Below, piece by piece: positions 46,204 to 56,690 of a DNA stretch of 64,000 bases. This DNA comes from Cadophora sp. MPI-SDFR-AT-0126 (Eukaryota > Ascomycota > Leotiomycetes > Helotiales > Ploettnerulaceae). Position 1 is the stretch's first letter. Every line of letters begins with the position of its first letter. The position numbers and the translations under genes are program-made. Location of the stretch: assembly GCA_020747065.1 (NCBI GenBank), contig JAGMVK010000008.1, forward strand, positions 868,001-932,000, in the 5' to 3' direction. Under the pieces are notes generated by a model. That model made no database searches. It saw only the letters and a program-made list of their open reading frames with translations, and was not told the DNA's origin.

Positions 46204-48831
46204 ATGGCTAATGTCTACATTATCTCGTCATCCCCGCCAGGTCGGGACTTGTCAGTATTTGACATGCCTTCATCATCTCCGCTGCCGTCGGTCAATGAGA
46301 TTGTGAAGAAGAAATCCCAAGCTCTGCGAACAGGCAGTCGCGCCGCTCCGATTCCTCAGCATGCGATAGCAACATTCATGAGTGCAGCGACTCTTTTGAA
46401 CGACGCATCGTCGAATGGCCTTGATCTAGATACGGTCGGAGAGCCTGCTACATCTGCAAAGCCCAAGCGGCGGAAAGTGGTTGCGAAGAGAGTCAATATT
46501 GGGGAAGTGAAGGTGGTCCAACCGAAGAAAGTTGCCGCGACAAAGGGCCCACTGGACGGAGACGGAGAACAAGAAGGGAAGAGGCCTCGTAGGTCAAAAG
46601 CAAAAACGGACAATGTAGGAATTGGAGAGAACGTCGCAAAAGAACCTACTGTGCGAAAACCTCGGGCAAAGAAATCTGTCAAGAAAGTGGAGGACGAATC
46701 GGCGACAAAAGAGAAGCCAGCGCGAAAGACGAAGGCCAGGAAGGACACTGATTCTCAGACCAAACTTCCCAAGGGCAAAGTCACAAAAGCTTCGACTGCA
46801 CCATCTAAAGATGTCGCTTTGAAGGCCAGCGCGGATCCCTTCCAGGACTCTTTTGACAATGGCTTGGTAGAGGCTGTTCGAAGAAGAATAGCATGGACTC
46901 CACCTCCACAGTCAGCCAAGGAATTTGTTACAACTCCGGCAGATACTGGGCCTCTCGATGGGAGCATATCTGCTAACTCATTGCTATCGGGAGAAACAAG
47001 TAGAAGGTTCACGGATCTACTTGGCAATTATGGTTTCACAAAAGCCGAAAGCAACATCGCGAAGCCCATATTGACAGTAGAAGGAGTCCGGAAGCGAAAA
47101 CTTATTGAATTGGTCAAAACAAGCGTTGCTACCGCTGCGGCAGTCTCTCCCGAAAAGGTACCTAAAAAGAAACCAAGGACACTCACTGATCTGGCGACTT
47201 CTGCGTATGCAGAGGATGACGAAGCACCGCCAGCAGTCCCTGCACCATTAATGCAATATTTTTCTCTGCAGAATACAGAGCGAACTACCTCTGATGGATT
47301 CAAGATTCCACCTAAGCCACGGTCCAGGAGTCCAATCAAGGGGAGATCGAAAGGAAAGAAAGGCGCTGCACAAGCTCCGATTCTCCTCTCCCCTGAATCG
47401 GCGATGCAACAAGTCGGTAGGCAAGACTTTGTGTTTGGTACGTCGAGTCAACTGGCAAGAGAGGATTCACCGACTCTTCTTCGTGACTTGCACGAGGCAA
47501 TGCAAGCTTCCAACGAGGTTGACGACGATCCATTCGCTGAGCAGATGATGGAATCGGTTTCGCAAACTCTATCCGGTCGAGGGACGTCAAACATATCCGC
47601 CAAGCGCAATCTTTGGTCTGCTGCTTCACGCAACATCGCGGGGGCATTGCAAAGCGTTGAGATAGTGGACTTGATAAACACCCCAATAGCTGCGAAGACT
47701 GCAGCCTCCCAGGCCATCCTTGATGAGCCAGCATCGATGCTTGATGAAGACGACGACGGATTCTGGCAAGATGTAGAAGAGCTTAGTCAGTCGCTGACCC
47801 AGAAGTCGCAGCCCATTGAAGCAGTATCGCAACCTATACCCCACGTAGTTTCAACTGCAAAATTGTCTCCAAGTCCTGCTAAAACGCCGGCTGGAGATAG
47901 TTTCCCTCCGGAGTCAACCTTACCTACGGCAACTCAGCCGCCAAAAGCTGCCCCCAAAGCTGCCCCCAAAGCTGCCAAAAAATCTACAAAGACCAAGGAT
48001 CTTGTGAAACCCGACTTCTCTTCATATACAACAGCTCAACTGGCCAAGGAAATTGCATTATATCGTTTCAAGCCTATCAAGAGTCGAGATCAGATGATTC
48101 TTCTGCTGGAGAAGTGTTGGGAAGGAAAGAACAGGACTGCTCTGGCCGCTTTGGGCACAAATTTTACTCCGGTTTCTCGTGCAGAGGCCTCAAAAGGGAT
48201 CTCGCAATCACAAAGGCAAACGGAAGCATCCCAAAAGCGACCTCGCGGACGACCAAGAAAAGACAGCACAGCGGCGGCGGCATCACCGACAGAACGTAAG
48301 ACAAAGACTACACGAAAGAAGTCATTGGATACTGTGGAATATCTGGAAATGGACAGCGATACACCCTTATCACAGCTTCGGACGCCGAACAAATCGCAGA
48401 AGAGACGGAAAGAACCTGCTGAGGACATATTCGATCCGGAACCTTCCATGACACCATCTCCACCCCGGCGTAAAGGATCCCCGACAAAGCCCAAAGCTCT
48501 CATGTTTGCAGCCTCAAGCCCACTTAGCGATGCTAGTATAGCATTATCCCCAACCTCGTCTCAGAGACTTTTATTCAAGCATATAAGTTCTGCGGTAACC
48601 AATGCACCACCATCCAAGGATGTCTCGAATCCCAGTTGGCATGAGAAAATGCTTTTATATGATCCGATTATTCTGGAAAACCTGACTGTATGGTTAAATA
48701 CTGGGGCGTTGGAGAAAGCTGGCTGGGATGGAGAGGTGGATCCGAAAGAGGTCAAGAAGTGGTGTGAGAGTAAGAGTATCTGCTGTTTGTGGAAGGAGAA
48801 CTTGAGAGGTGGGACGAGGAGTCGCTATTGA
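46204..48831 (+). CDS. SLX4: Structure-specific endonuclease scaffold subunit SLX4
   Basis: Intronless, 875 aa from the chosen ATG (context AAAATGGC; another in-frame ATG lies 12 bases upstream). SLX4 binds SLX1 and coordinates cleavage of branched DNA in replication and repair. The body is Lys/Ser/Pro-rich disorder with runs of AAPK and several basic nuclear-localisation-like clusters. Two conserved parts identify it: the SAP-like segment at about 605-640 (TTAQLAKEIALYRFKPIKSRD then LLLEKCW) and the C-terminal SLX1-binding CCD at about 812-875 (LYDPIILENLTVWLNTGAL, DPKEVKKWCE). Length fits filamentous-fungal SLX4. A threefold 12-bp repeat near 47.95 kb encodes APKA repeats. Confidence 0.92.
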   Translation: MANVYIISSSPPGRDLSVFDMPSSSPLPSVNEIVKKKSQALRTGSRAAPIPQHAIATFMSAATLLNDASSNGLDLDTVGEPATSAKPKRRKVVAKRVNIGEVKVVQPKKVAATKGPLDGDGEQEGKRPRRSKAKTDNVGIGENVAKEPTVRKPRAKKSVKKVEDESATKEKPARKTKARKDTDSQTKLPKGKVTKASTAPSKDVALKASADPFQDSFDNGLVEAVRRRIAWTPPPQSAKEFVTTPADTGPLDGSISANSLLSGETSRRFTDLLGNYGFTKAESNIAKPILTVEGVRKRKLIELVKTSVATAAAVSPEKVPKKKPRTLTDLATSAYAEDDEAPPAVPAPLMQYFSLQNTERTTSDGFKIPPKPRSRSPIKGRSKGKKGAAQAPILLSPESAMQQVGRQDFVFGTSSQLAREDSPTLLRDLHEAMQASNEVDDDPFAEQMMESVSQTLSGRGTSNISAKRNLWSAASRNIAGALQSVEIVDLINTPIAAKTAASQAILDEPASMLDEDDDGFWQDVEELSQSLTQKSQPIEAVSQPIPHVVSTAKLSPSPAKTPAGDSFPPESTLPTATQPPKAAPKAAPKAAKKSTKTKDLVKPDFSSYTTAQLAKEIALYRFKPIKSRDQMILLLEKCWEGKNRTALAALGTNFTPVSRAEASKGISQSQRQTEASQKRPRGRPRKDSTAAAASPTERKTKTTRKKSLDTVEYLEMDSDTPLSQLRTPNKSQKRRKEPAEDIFDPEPSMTPSPPRRKGSPTKPKALMFAASSPLSDASIALSPTSSQRLLFKHISSAVTNAPPSKDVSNPSWHEKMLLYDPIILENLTVWLNTGALEKAGWDGEVDPKEVKKWCESKSICCLWKENLRGGTRSRY

Positions 48832-49195
48832 TGGTCGCCTCGATTGTGTAGAAAATGGCCCGTACTTGGGCTGCGCTTGTCTTGAATACGAAATATCAAT
48901 TCGCTGCACCCCCGCCCCACTTCATGATAGTCCCATAAGCGCTGATAATATTTGTGCAAGGCACATCCACCTCTTTCTTGTACTTGTTTGCTGCCGTCGT
49001 TACTCCTTGTGCGTTTCTTTCTCAATTTATAGCACTGTATCCAAAAGTTGTCAGCAAATGCCGAGGACTTTGGCACGCGCCGTTGAGGTCTCATACCTCT
49101 GATCTTGGACCTTTGCATGAGGCGAAGAGTAGAGGGATAATTCTGATGTTGATCTTCCCAGCTCACTTGCCACGAAGTTGCCCATATCGTCTTGC
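48832..49195. other. Convergent 3' region of SLX4 and the ankyrin gene
   Basis: No gene seen in this short stretch. Confidence 0.5.
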
Positions 49196-51463
49196 TTAAT
49201 CATCTTTCCAGCTTCCAGGAATTGCTTTGAATTTTTCCTCATCAAGATTCGCCTCGACCCAGTCCCAGAACTCTGCTGCCAATGGAGTCGAAGCATAGAG
49301 ATCCTCGAACTCAAAATGGAAGTCGTCTGGAGTTTCGCCAATCCAGAGATCAAGGAGTTTGAAGCAGCACATGTTCTCGTATTCATACTGCCTCCCGATA
49401 TCTATCCAGAATGTCCAATTTATTTCATAGTCGTCGCGCATTTCGTTTTCCTTTCGTCCATATTCCACGAGATTGACACCTACGCGGTCTAGAAGTTCTA
49501 GCCACTTCTGAAGAACATAGGTTTTGGGGCGGTAGCCTAGAATAACCTCAAGCAGGCTTAACAACGGAGTTCGTCCTTCGTCTGAGATCGAGTGTAAGTC
49601 TGCACCTGTCTGGATTACTTCTACGATGAGATTCTCCAAGCTAATCAGAGACCTCGAGCGTGTCTCCGTTAGCTCAATCCGACAAAAATATGAGAATACC
49701 AATATATGAAGAAGAAAAAATCCAGTGGATGAGATACGTGTATGTGCCTGCAAAGCATCTTCCGTCACTAATTGGCGGCATATGTCCAGGCCGTTCGCTG
49801 TGAAGTTGAGACCCTGCGACATAATTGTGCCCACGTAGTCCTCCTGCAGCATGGTTTTCAGATCCCATGTGCTCTCTCGTACGAGCCTGCTGAAAGAAGA
49901 ATTCGGGCCTGTATAGATATGGAACGCTGTTCGAGAGTATTGGTCTTCGAGCACAGTGTCTGCACCGAATTCCATTAGGAATTCTACGGTTCTCTCGAAG
50001 TCTTGAGCAATTGCGGTACCGCGGCCGGGCTTGTAAGTTTCTCTGTTGAAAGCTTGTCTCCCATCCGATGTTAGGACATGTCCGGTGCACAAGAGTAAAT
50101 GTAGGGGCGTTCTAGAATCATAAGCGTAGACTCTAGGGAGAATTAGTTGATGGCACTTACGAGTAGGCGGTCCAACCGCGAAAGGACTCCCCCGTCGGTA
50201 TATCATTCTTGTAGGGGTAAAGTCCTATACTGCAAGCTGATGACTCCCAGGGGAACTGATTCAGTTCGCCGTGCCAATATGTTCGCGCATTGACATCTGC
50301 TCCATGTTTGATCATGAATTCGCAAACCTCAGGACGTGCGTACAAAGCGGCATACTATAGAAATTGTAAGTGTAAATCTCGCTCAATTTAGAGGGAGGTG
50401 GCAGGCTGAGCTTACATGAAGTGGCGTTCTTCCATCAGGGTCGATCTCAAACGGCGAGGCTTGCCCAGTGGCAAACAAATGCTGCAAGCCAGCTATATCA
50501 CCATCCATACAAAAATCGAAAATCTTCGCATCGTAGGATACCATTCGACACGAACGAAAGCTTTGGTCCCAGCCTTGCCGAGACTTCATCCATCTCAGCT
50601 CGAACCTCCTGGCATATACCCATCTCGGTAGACTAAAGGATATGGAGGTTGTGGCATTATGTTCATCTGCTGCGAAGGTCATTGAAATTAAACCGGACAG
50701 GTAATGCATGCTGGCTTGAGTTTTGGGCCTGGCGGGATGGCGAGTAGCTCGGTGTGATGGAGAGTCCTTTTGCTCTGGCAATTCGACAACATCTTCGTCT
50801 TCGCGCCTTGCTTCGACTTCAATTGTCTCGGCATTCCCAAGCATTTTTTGTGGACACTGCCCACCCAAGCCTGGACTAGACCTCACGACAGAGTGTATCT
50901 GGACCATTTCTCTTTCAATGATACTGTAGTGTTGCTCTAAGCTATTCCACCTTTGGCTTTGGATAGCTTGGTAATATATCTGATTCGCCAGCTGCATCGT
51001 CGTTTTAGCGCTTTCGATCTTCTTACGGAAACTGCACAGCATCAAATCAGCCACCACCATTCAGTAGGTAGGTCGTGAGCATTTACTCATCAATTTCCAC
51101 CTTCTTCATCGCAATTCTGACCTTCCCTCTCAGCTTCCCCTTTCCCTTCGACCCACCTAGTCCCTCCTCTAACTTGTTCAAAAGGGTCACCAACCCGCTT
51201 GTCGCCGTCTTACACATCCTCCAACTTCTCATGACACCAATCTTGACCTTCGGATCGAGAAATACCTGGTCCTGCACAGATCTATCAACATCCTCAAGGA
51301 TCAGACTCAAAACTTCGATTTCTTCAATCGCGAATAATATATCTTCGGGCGCAGATTGCATCAGGCTGTGAAAGGATTTCAGCTTGCGGATTGTTTCTGC
51401 GACTTGGATGGCGAGGGAGACGACTGCGAAGCCGCTGGCTATTGCGCCGAGGGTCTCGGCCAT
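49196..51463 (-). CDS. STAND-type N-terminal domain with ankyrin-like repeats
   Basis: Four exons: 51463..51087, 51031..50416, 50354..50161, then 50111 (or 50132) to 49196. Introns: 55 nt, 61 nt, and 49 or 28 nt. About 700-707 aa. Residues 1-75 (MAETLGAIASGFAVVSLAIQ, ETIRKLKSFHSLMQ, EEIEVLSLILEDVDRS) are the N-terminal type found in fungal STAND proteins. A coiled and disordered region follows, then ankyrin-like repeats (DPDGRTPLH, CEFMIKHGADVNAR, DSRTPLHLLL, FLMEFGADTVLEDQYSRTAFH, DEGRTPLLSLL). No P-loop is seen. It lies immediately downstream, on the same strand, of an NLR with its own NTPase; a functional link is plausible but unproven. Confidence 0.78.
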
Positions 51464-52337
51464 TTTAAAAGAGATGAAGATGGATCGGGTGGTAATGGAT
51501 ATGGCGATGGGAGGAGGAGAGGGAGGGAATGAGGTAGAAGTGATGAGTTGGTCGTTGGAATTGCGGCTTGGCTCAGCCTTGCGAGATGCCTGCCTGGTGT
51601 CACTATGCAAGGATTGACGCCACTGCGTGTGCGGATTGGCTGTGGGTGAGACCTGCATGTCCCTTTCGCAGGCGAAGATTTTAAGAAGTTCGCCTGGATA
51701 AGAGGAGCCACGGCAGCCAGCATTATCTCGCAATTCGTGGGGTCAGTGGTGAGCAACTCTTTTGTTTACATAGAAAGTTTGCCGAGAGATGTGGGGGGGG
51801 GGGGGGGGGGGGGGGGGGGGGGCTAAGACCAGTCTGAGGCACAAAGAGCGGCCTTTGGTACCTTCAAAGCTTTGACTCGACTATAGAATTTAGATATCAC
51901 ATCTTGGCAACTTTCTCTTCCATATCCCTTCCCCTTCTGTCTGGACAAAGGTGGCACATGACGCTTGTACTCACATCTTCATCTTTGTCATGCTGGAGAT
52001 CAATGTCCTCGGTCTCTGTTCTCAATGCCTTCCGACCAGCCCGGATTCGTCCCAAGCAAGCTCAACATCCCACACAAAGCTCTCAGTTTCCGAGATGTTA
52101 TCACATCGCTTGAGGACCCGTACGCTTCCTTGAGGATGACAAAGGATTGTGCAGATCAACTGTCTTGTTGTACGAATGTTGTATCATGGCTTTGATGGAG
52201 ACCCCTCGCGCCAGTCGTACATCATCAGTCGATTTTTCAGACCGTACTGCATGAAAATTGGGAGTATACTCTGTCCAGAAAGGCATGCAACTACAAACTG
52301 GACAAGATGATCAGGGATCCGGGAACGATTGGGGCAC
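51464..52337. other. Spacer between two NLR-type genes, with poly-G tract
   Basis: Contains the promoter of the ankyrin gene, the 3' side of the hydrolase-NACHT gene and a long G homopolymer. A minus-strand frame at 52184..52381 overlaps the end of that gene but has no start support. Confidence 0.5.
51793..51822. repeat. 30-base G homopolymer
   Basis: Thirty consecutive G on the plus strand. Such runs are unstable and often mis-sized in assemblies, so the true length is uncertain. Confidence 0.85.
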
Positions 52338-55300
52338 TCATACGCCGTGTAATCCAACATACTCGTCCACGAGTATCGCATGTAGGTCTCCGTCTCCGCC
52401 TTCTAATATTCGAACAACCTCTATGAAACCATTTTCCCTGGCTTTCTCGCACAACTGGCCGATGCCTTTAGCCCCGATTCCTGGCTTCGTATATCGAGGG
52501 TATATTTCTTTCACAATTTCAACAAGATTGATTTCGCAAGCTCTGTACAGGGCTGTCTTCCCCTCCATGTCCGGCGTGTCAACGTAATCCATATCGTCAA
52601 CATATCCTTCGTCAAACATCATACGGGCGAAAGATATCTGGTCAAAATCGATGGCGATGGAAATGATGTTACTTAGTCGTTCGTCCAGCCTTGGATATTT
52701 TGGTTCTGCCCAATCTCGAATGAAAGGCATTCGGGATGTCCCATCTCTGCTTTCCTTGAAATATAATGCAGCGAGAGCGATATTGCCTTGCCGGGCAGCC
52801 GAGAGGAACCAAAACAGATCTGCTCTGTCTCCAGGGCAAGGACTATACCAGCCCTGGCTTTTCGCCGTGGCAGTGATTTGATCGAGCTTGTCTGGGCCTG
52901 AGAACATTGTCATAACACTCATCAAGTCACAAAACAATGTGGATTCTTGGTAGCAGAACAATGGATCATCACGACCCCCCTCACCAAACCATTCCTTCCT
53001 GTACCTTACGCTGAACGACGTATACGGCTCATTCAATGAGAAACTAGTACTGAAGCAGTACTCTTCTAGCATCGAAGAGTCAGTATAACGTCCCAGGGTA
53101 CAGAATGCTAGGTGGTCTGCTTGTACAGCAGCTGCGAGAGACAGTGAAATGCACAACCTTCGAGACAGAATGGATGACGGGTTGACATCTGGAGACGGAT
53201 CTTGCCCGTGGAGATATTTCAAACCTGACCGTGGCATTTGCAGAGTGTTTCCTCCCTGACTTTTCAACATGTACCAAAATAATGGTGCCGTCAAATCATG
53301 GAAAAGTTCAAGTACGGGCCCTAGATTAATGCTTTTCAGTTGCTCGGCTTGGAAATCTGGCCAGGACTCGACAAGTGGCAGCCATCCTGGATCAAATCCA
53401 GCGAGGAATTGGGCATACTTGAAGGCTTGGCATTCCACAAGCTGTGCCGTTTGATCGAGCTTTGCAGTAATGAAATGCTGTGCAGTGGTGTGAATGAACT
53501 CTAAAGGCGAGTCAGTTGGCATGTACAGGATCATTGACCAAACATAGACTTAGATCTAAGCCGTAGCAAATGTGCGGCGCACCATCCTTAGTTGAGTACG
53601 CTTTAGGGTTGACTCACGACATACTGGAAGCGATTCCTTGGTTGATGTCCATTCCAAAAAATTAAAGCACCGACTGGAGACTCTCTTCTCTATTTTAGTG
53701 TCTGAGCCGAGCCGATTTTTAGATAGTGTTGATGCAGTAAGAGGAGACTCGCCACACGCTGCTATTGCGACGATGTCGTCCATCATCTCATGACTCATGG
53801 GTGCCACGGCAGTCCATGATAGTATCGATTCTGTCTCTCTTTTTTGGAGTGCCGTTTGCAATGCAATCGTCTGGAACATCCACTCGTACAGAGAATCGAG
53901 ACCTGGTGGAATGCTGATGAGAATATCCTCCATTTCTTGGAGAGTGCACCCCTCATTGTGAAACTTCTCCTCGAATTCCAATAAGATCAGTTTGACCCAA
54001 AGAAAGACTCCTTGAGATTTTACTTGCAAAGTTTCTTGAATGAGGGACATGTCTCCATCCTGAAGCGAGGGAACTTGGTCTGCTAATGCTTCCAAGGACT
54101 TTTCAACAAAAACTTTAATATCATTGTCCGTTTGAGCCTCGAAGATCATGCGAATACATCGGTCGCTGACAACATCAGTTGTAGGATCTGGCCGGCTCGC
54201 CACGAGGACCTTGAAGATTATCGCGTTTTGCTCCGGATGGCTTGCAAGTCGTCGAAGTGAAGTGGCGATCTTTCGTCGATTTAGAATTTCGGATTCGTCC
54301 ATTGCATCCACGAGCACATAGATGGTGATTTTGGAACCCCTTTCACTCTGTGATCCAATAAATTCGAGCAGACTTTGCAATTTCTCGACGGAGATCCACC
54401 GAGACCACGGCGCTGGATGAGATGACTGGCTTCTACCAATTTCCCTCGTGAATCCCATAGGATCAGACTGTTTTTGGATAAAGAGGACAAGTTTTGGCCA
54501 AAGGGAAGGGATCTGCCGTAAGATCTGCCAAAGAATCGATCTTAGCATCCATACATGCTCCTGCTGCAAATTACTGCCGCGGACACTGTAAAAGAAGTCT
54601 ACAACTACATGACTCGGGTCCGATACTGGTCTTGTTATTCCTCTTTGCTTCAAGAGCAATTGCACGCTCACATGGCCACAATATTGCCGTTCGAGACCTT
54701 CACGTATGAACTTCATCATAGTCGATTTGCCACTGGCAGGTTTGCCTTGAATCCATAACATTTTTGAACCTCCTGCGGTCCAGTCTTGGAAACTATCATG
54801 GCTCCATATCCAAGAGAAGGTTCCAGCATATGAGTCTGGCAAGAGTAAACGCCGTTGTTGAAATTCGTCGAAATACAAGACATCGAGGAACTCCTGATAA
54901 GTGGACCTGTCACCTTCAGTCACTTTATTGATTATGCCTGCAATAGCTAGCAGGACAGGACGGAAGATTGGATTGGCTGAGTCCGAAAACCTGCAAAGTG
55001 ATCGATGGTCAGCATCGACTGGAATGGCCATTTCGTTCGTGAGGTTCAACAATGCAGTCTCTCTGCCGACAATTATTCCAGCGATCTTGAACAGCTCGAG
55101 AGGTCTGATTTCGTAGGCTGTCACAATTGACAATGGCTGAAGGAGCTCTGGTATAGAGCAATTGATGTCCGCAAGCTCTGTAGCAGTTCGTTTCAAACTT
55201 TGGACTAAGTCTGAGCGTAGATTCGGATAGAAGACATGGCCAATGTCCAGACAAATCTTCGACAAGCTCGCACAGGCAGATCCTCTATGAGGGGTTCCAA

Positions 55301-55969
55301 AGAAGGCGACTCCACGAATAGATTTGACGATAGATCCATACAGTTCTTTCCGTTCATTAGCCATCAACAAAAACTTCTTGAATAGAATACCACCAAGACT
55401 ATGACAGATGAAGAACATCGGAACCTTCGTAGTCTCCGTTGATCTCCGTAGCGTCTCAAGGGCACTGAGTAGGCCAAGTACAAAGTCCATCATCTGGCCC
55501 CTTGCTCCCGACGAGACTATTTCAGAGGAGTAGCCATAAGTTGAGATGCGCAGGGACGCGCTTGGAACAAGGCTCGGAAGCAAATCTCGAAACCAGATTG
55601 TATCGCCGTCTTTCCAAGTGTTGAGAGCATGTCCATTTAGGCCGTGTAATGCAATGATGCTTGAGATATGTCAGCTCGAAGTCTTTCAAAACTCAAAATC
55701 TTGCGTACTCAGCCTTGCAGCTCCCATCATCTGAATCGGTGAAGTCTGTCAGCACCATGAGACCCTTGGGTCGACCTTCTGTCTGTGATTTGGCTGTGGA
55801 GGGACTGGTTGGAACCCTTCCCTCGGGAGACTAAATAAGTCAATTTTCATAATCGCTTTGAATACTCGGCATCGTCTGCACTCACCACTTCAGGACCGAA
55901 AGTTGAGGAGGAAGCAGATCCTTTCTCCCTGTGCGGCAGTCGTGAACGAAGCTTCCGCAACGAGTCCAT
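52338..55969 (-). CDS. Fungal NLR: alpha/beta-hydrolase (SesB-like) plus NACHT plus C-terminal repeats
   Basis: Four exons (55969..55886, 55830..55709, 55659..53618, 53548..52338) with introns of 55, 49 and 69 nt give 1152 aa. After about 65 disordered residues comes a lipase-like alpha/beta-hydrolase (about 70-330): KADIIALHGLNGHA, the nucleophile motif CHSLGG (Ser about 155) and FFGTPHRGS (about 193). The NACHT module has the Walker A GKPASGKST at about 371-379, a Walker B-like YVLVDAMDES near 521, and VASRPDP. The C-terminus holds weak ankyrin-like repeats (MEGKTALYRACEINLVEIVK, NGFIEVVRILE). In fungi such proteins act in non-self recognition and cell death, with the N-terminal hydrolase as effector; that role is inferred here. 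All key residues look intact. Confidence 0.87.
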
Positions 55970-56386
55970 GTCGTCGGTGTGTCGAGATATAGCTAGCTCG
56001 GAAAGTCTCGTCAGGTGGCTGCCACTGAGGTAGAAGTCCCTCACAATGTGACCCAAAAATGAAGATGAAATGTCTCGATTGCATGTCGTCCCGGTTCCTC
56101 AGCTGCAGCCTGATCGCTTGTCATTTATGCATGCATCGCACGTGCTGGCAGTGATATCCAATGCGGCGAAGAACATCTGCAAGGATGAGCGCCACCGACG
56201 CCCTCTGTAACAACTGAGACAAGCTTCGGCTGAACAAATGTTGTTTTGTTGTATTGGTGAGTCGTCTTGAGGTCTAGCCATTACATGTACCTCTACTTCG
56301 TGGATTTGATGTAGCAGCGTATACTCTGCCACCAAACCCTGCTTCGCCTAGACTTCCACATCGTTTTCGGGACAGTTACTCATTAT
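55970..56386. other. Promoter side of the NLR gene
   Basis: No gene seen; short minus-strand frames only. Confidence 0.5.
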
Positions 56387-56683
56387 TCAGGCCCTGCAGA
56401 CACTGCATGGCATTGGTCCGACGTTACCCAAGGTCGTGTAAACGGAGGCCTTCCAGACGATGAAGCAGTGCTGGCGTTTTATAATCGTTCGATCACGTTC
56501 GTTCGGAAACTCTGTAATTACTTCTTTGACCCGGCTGTCTACTGAGATAAATCCATCGATTTCTACCAAGCAGGCTGTTTTTCTGTGAACAGTCATCAGA
56601 TCTCGAAGTCCAGCCGCATCTAAACCTCTCACCCAACGCCAACCCACTCCGTCCATCTCCAATTCTAATTGGTCGCCCAGCAT
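56387..56683 (-). CDS. Possible small hypothetical protein
   Basis: A 98-codon frame starting at the ATG just beyond the NUDIX gene stop, with composition like coding sequence (ELEMDGVGWRWVRGLDAAGL, VHRKTACLVEIDGFISVDSR). No family recognised, no splice sites needed. It could be a real small gene, a fragment of a lost one or chance. Confidence 0.3.
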   Translation of the reverse strand: MLGDQLELEMDGVGWRWVRGLDAAGLRDLMTVHRKTACLVEIDGFISVDSRVKEVITEFPNERDRTIIKRQHCFIVWKASVYTTLGNVGPMPCSVCRA

Positions 56684-56690
56684 CCTCGCT

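Noticed and set aside
56099..56335. 78-codon minus-strand frame upstream of the NLR gene
   Set aside because: Short, without recognisable features and probably within the NLR promoter.
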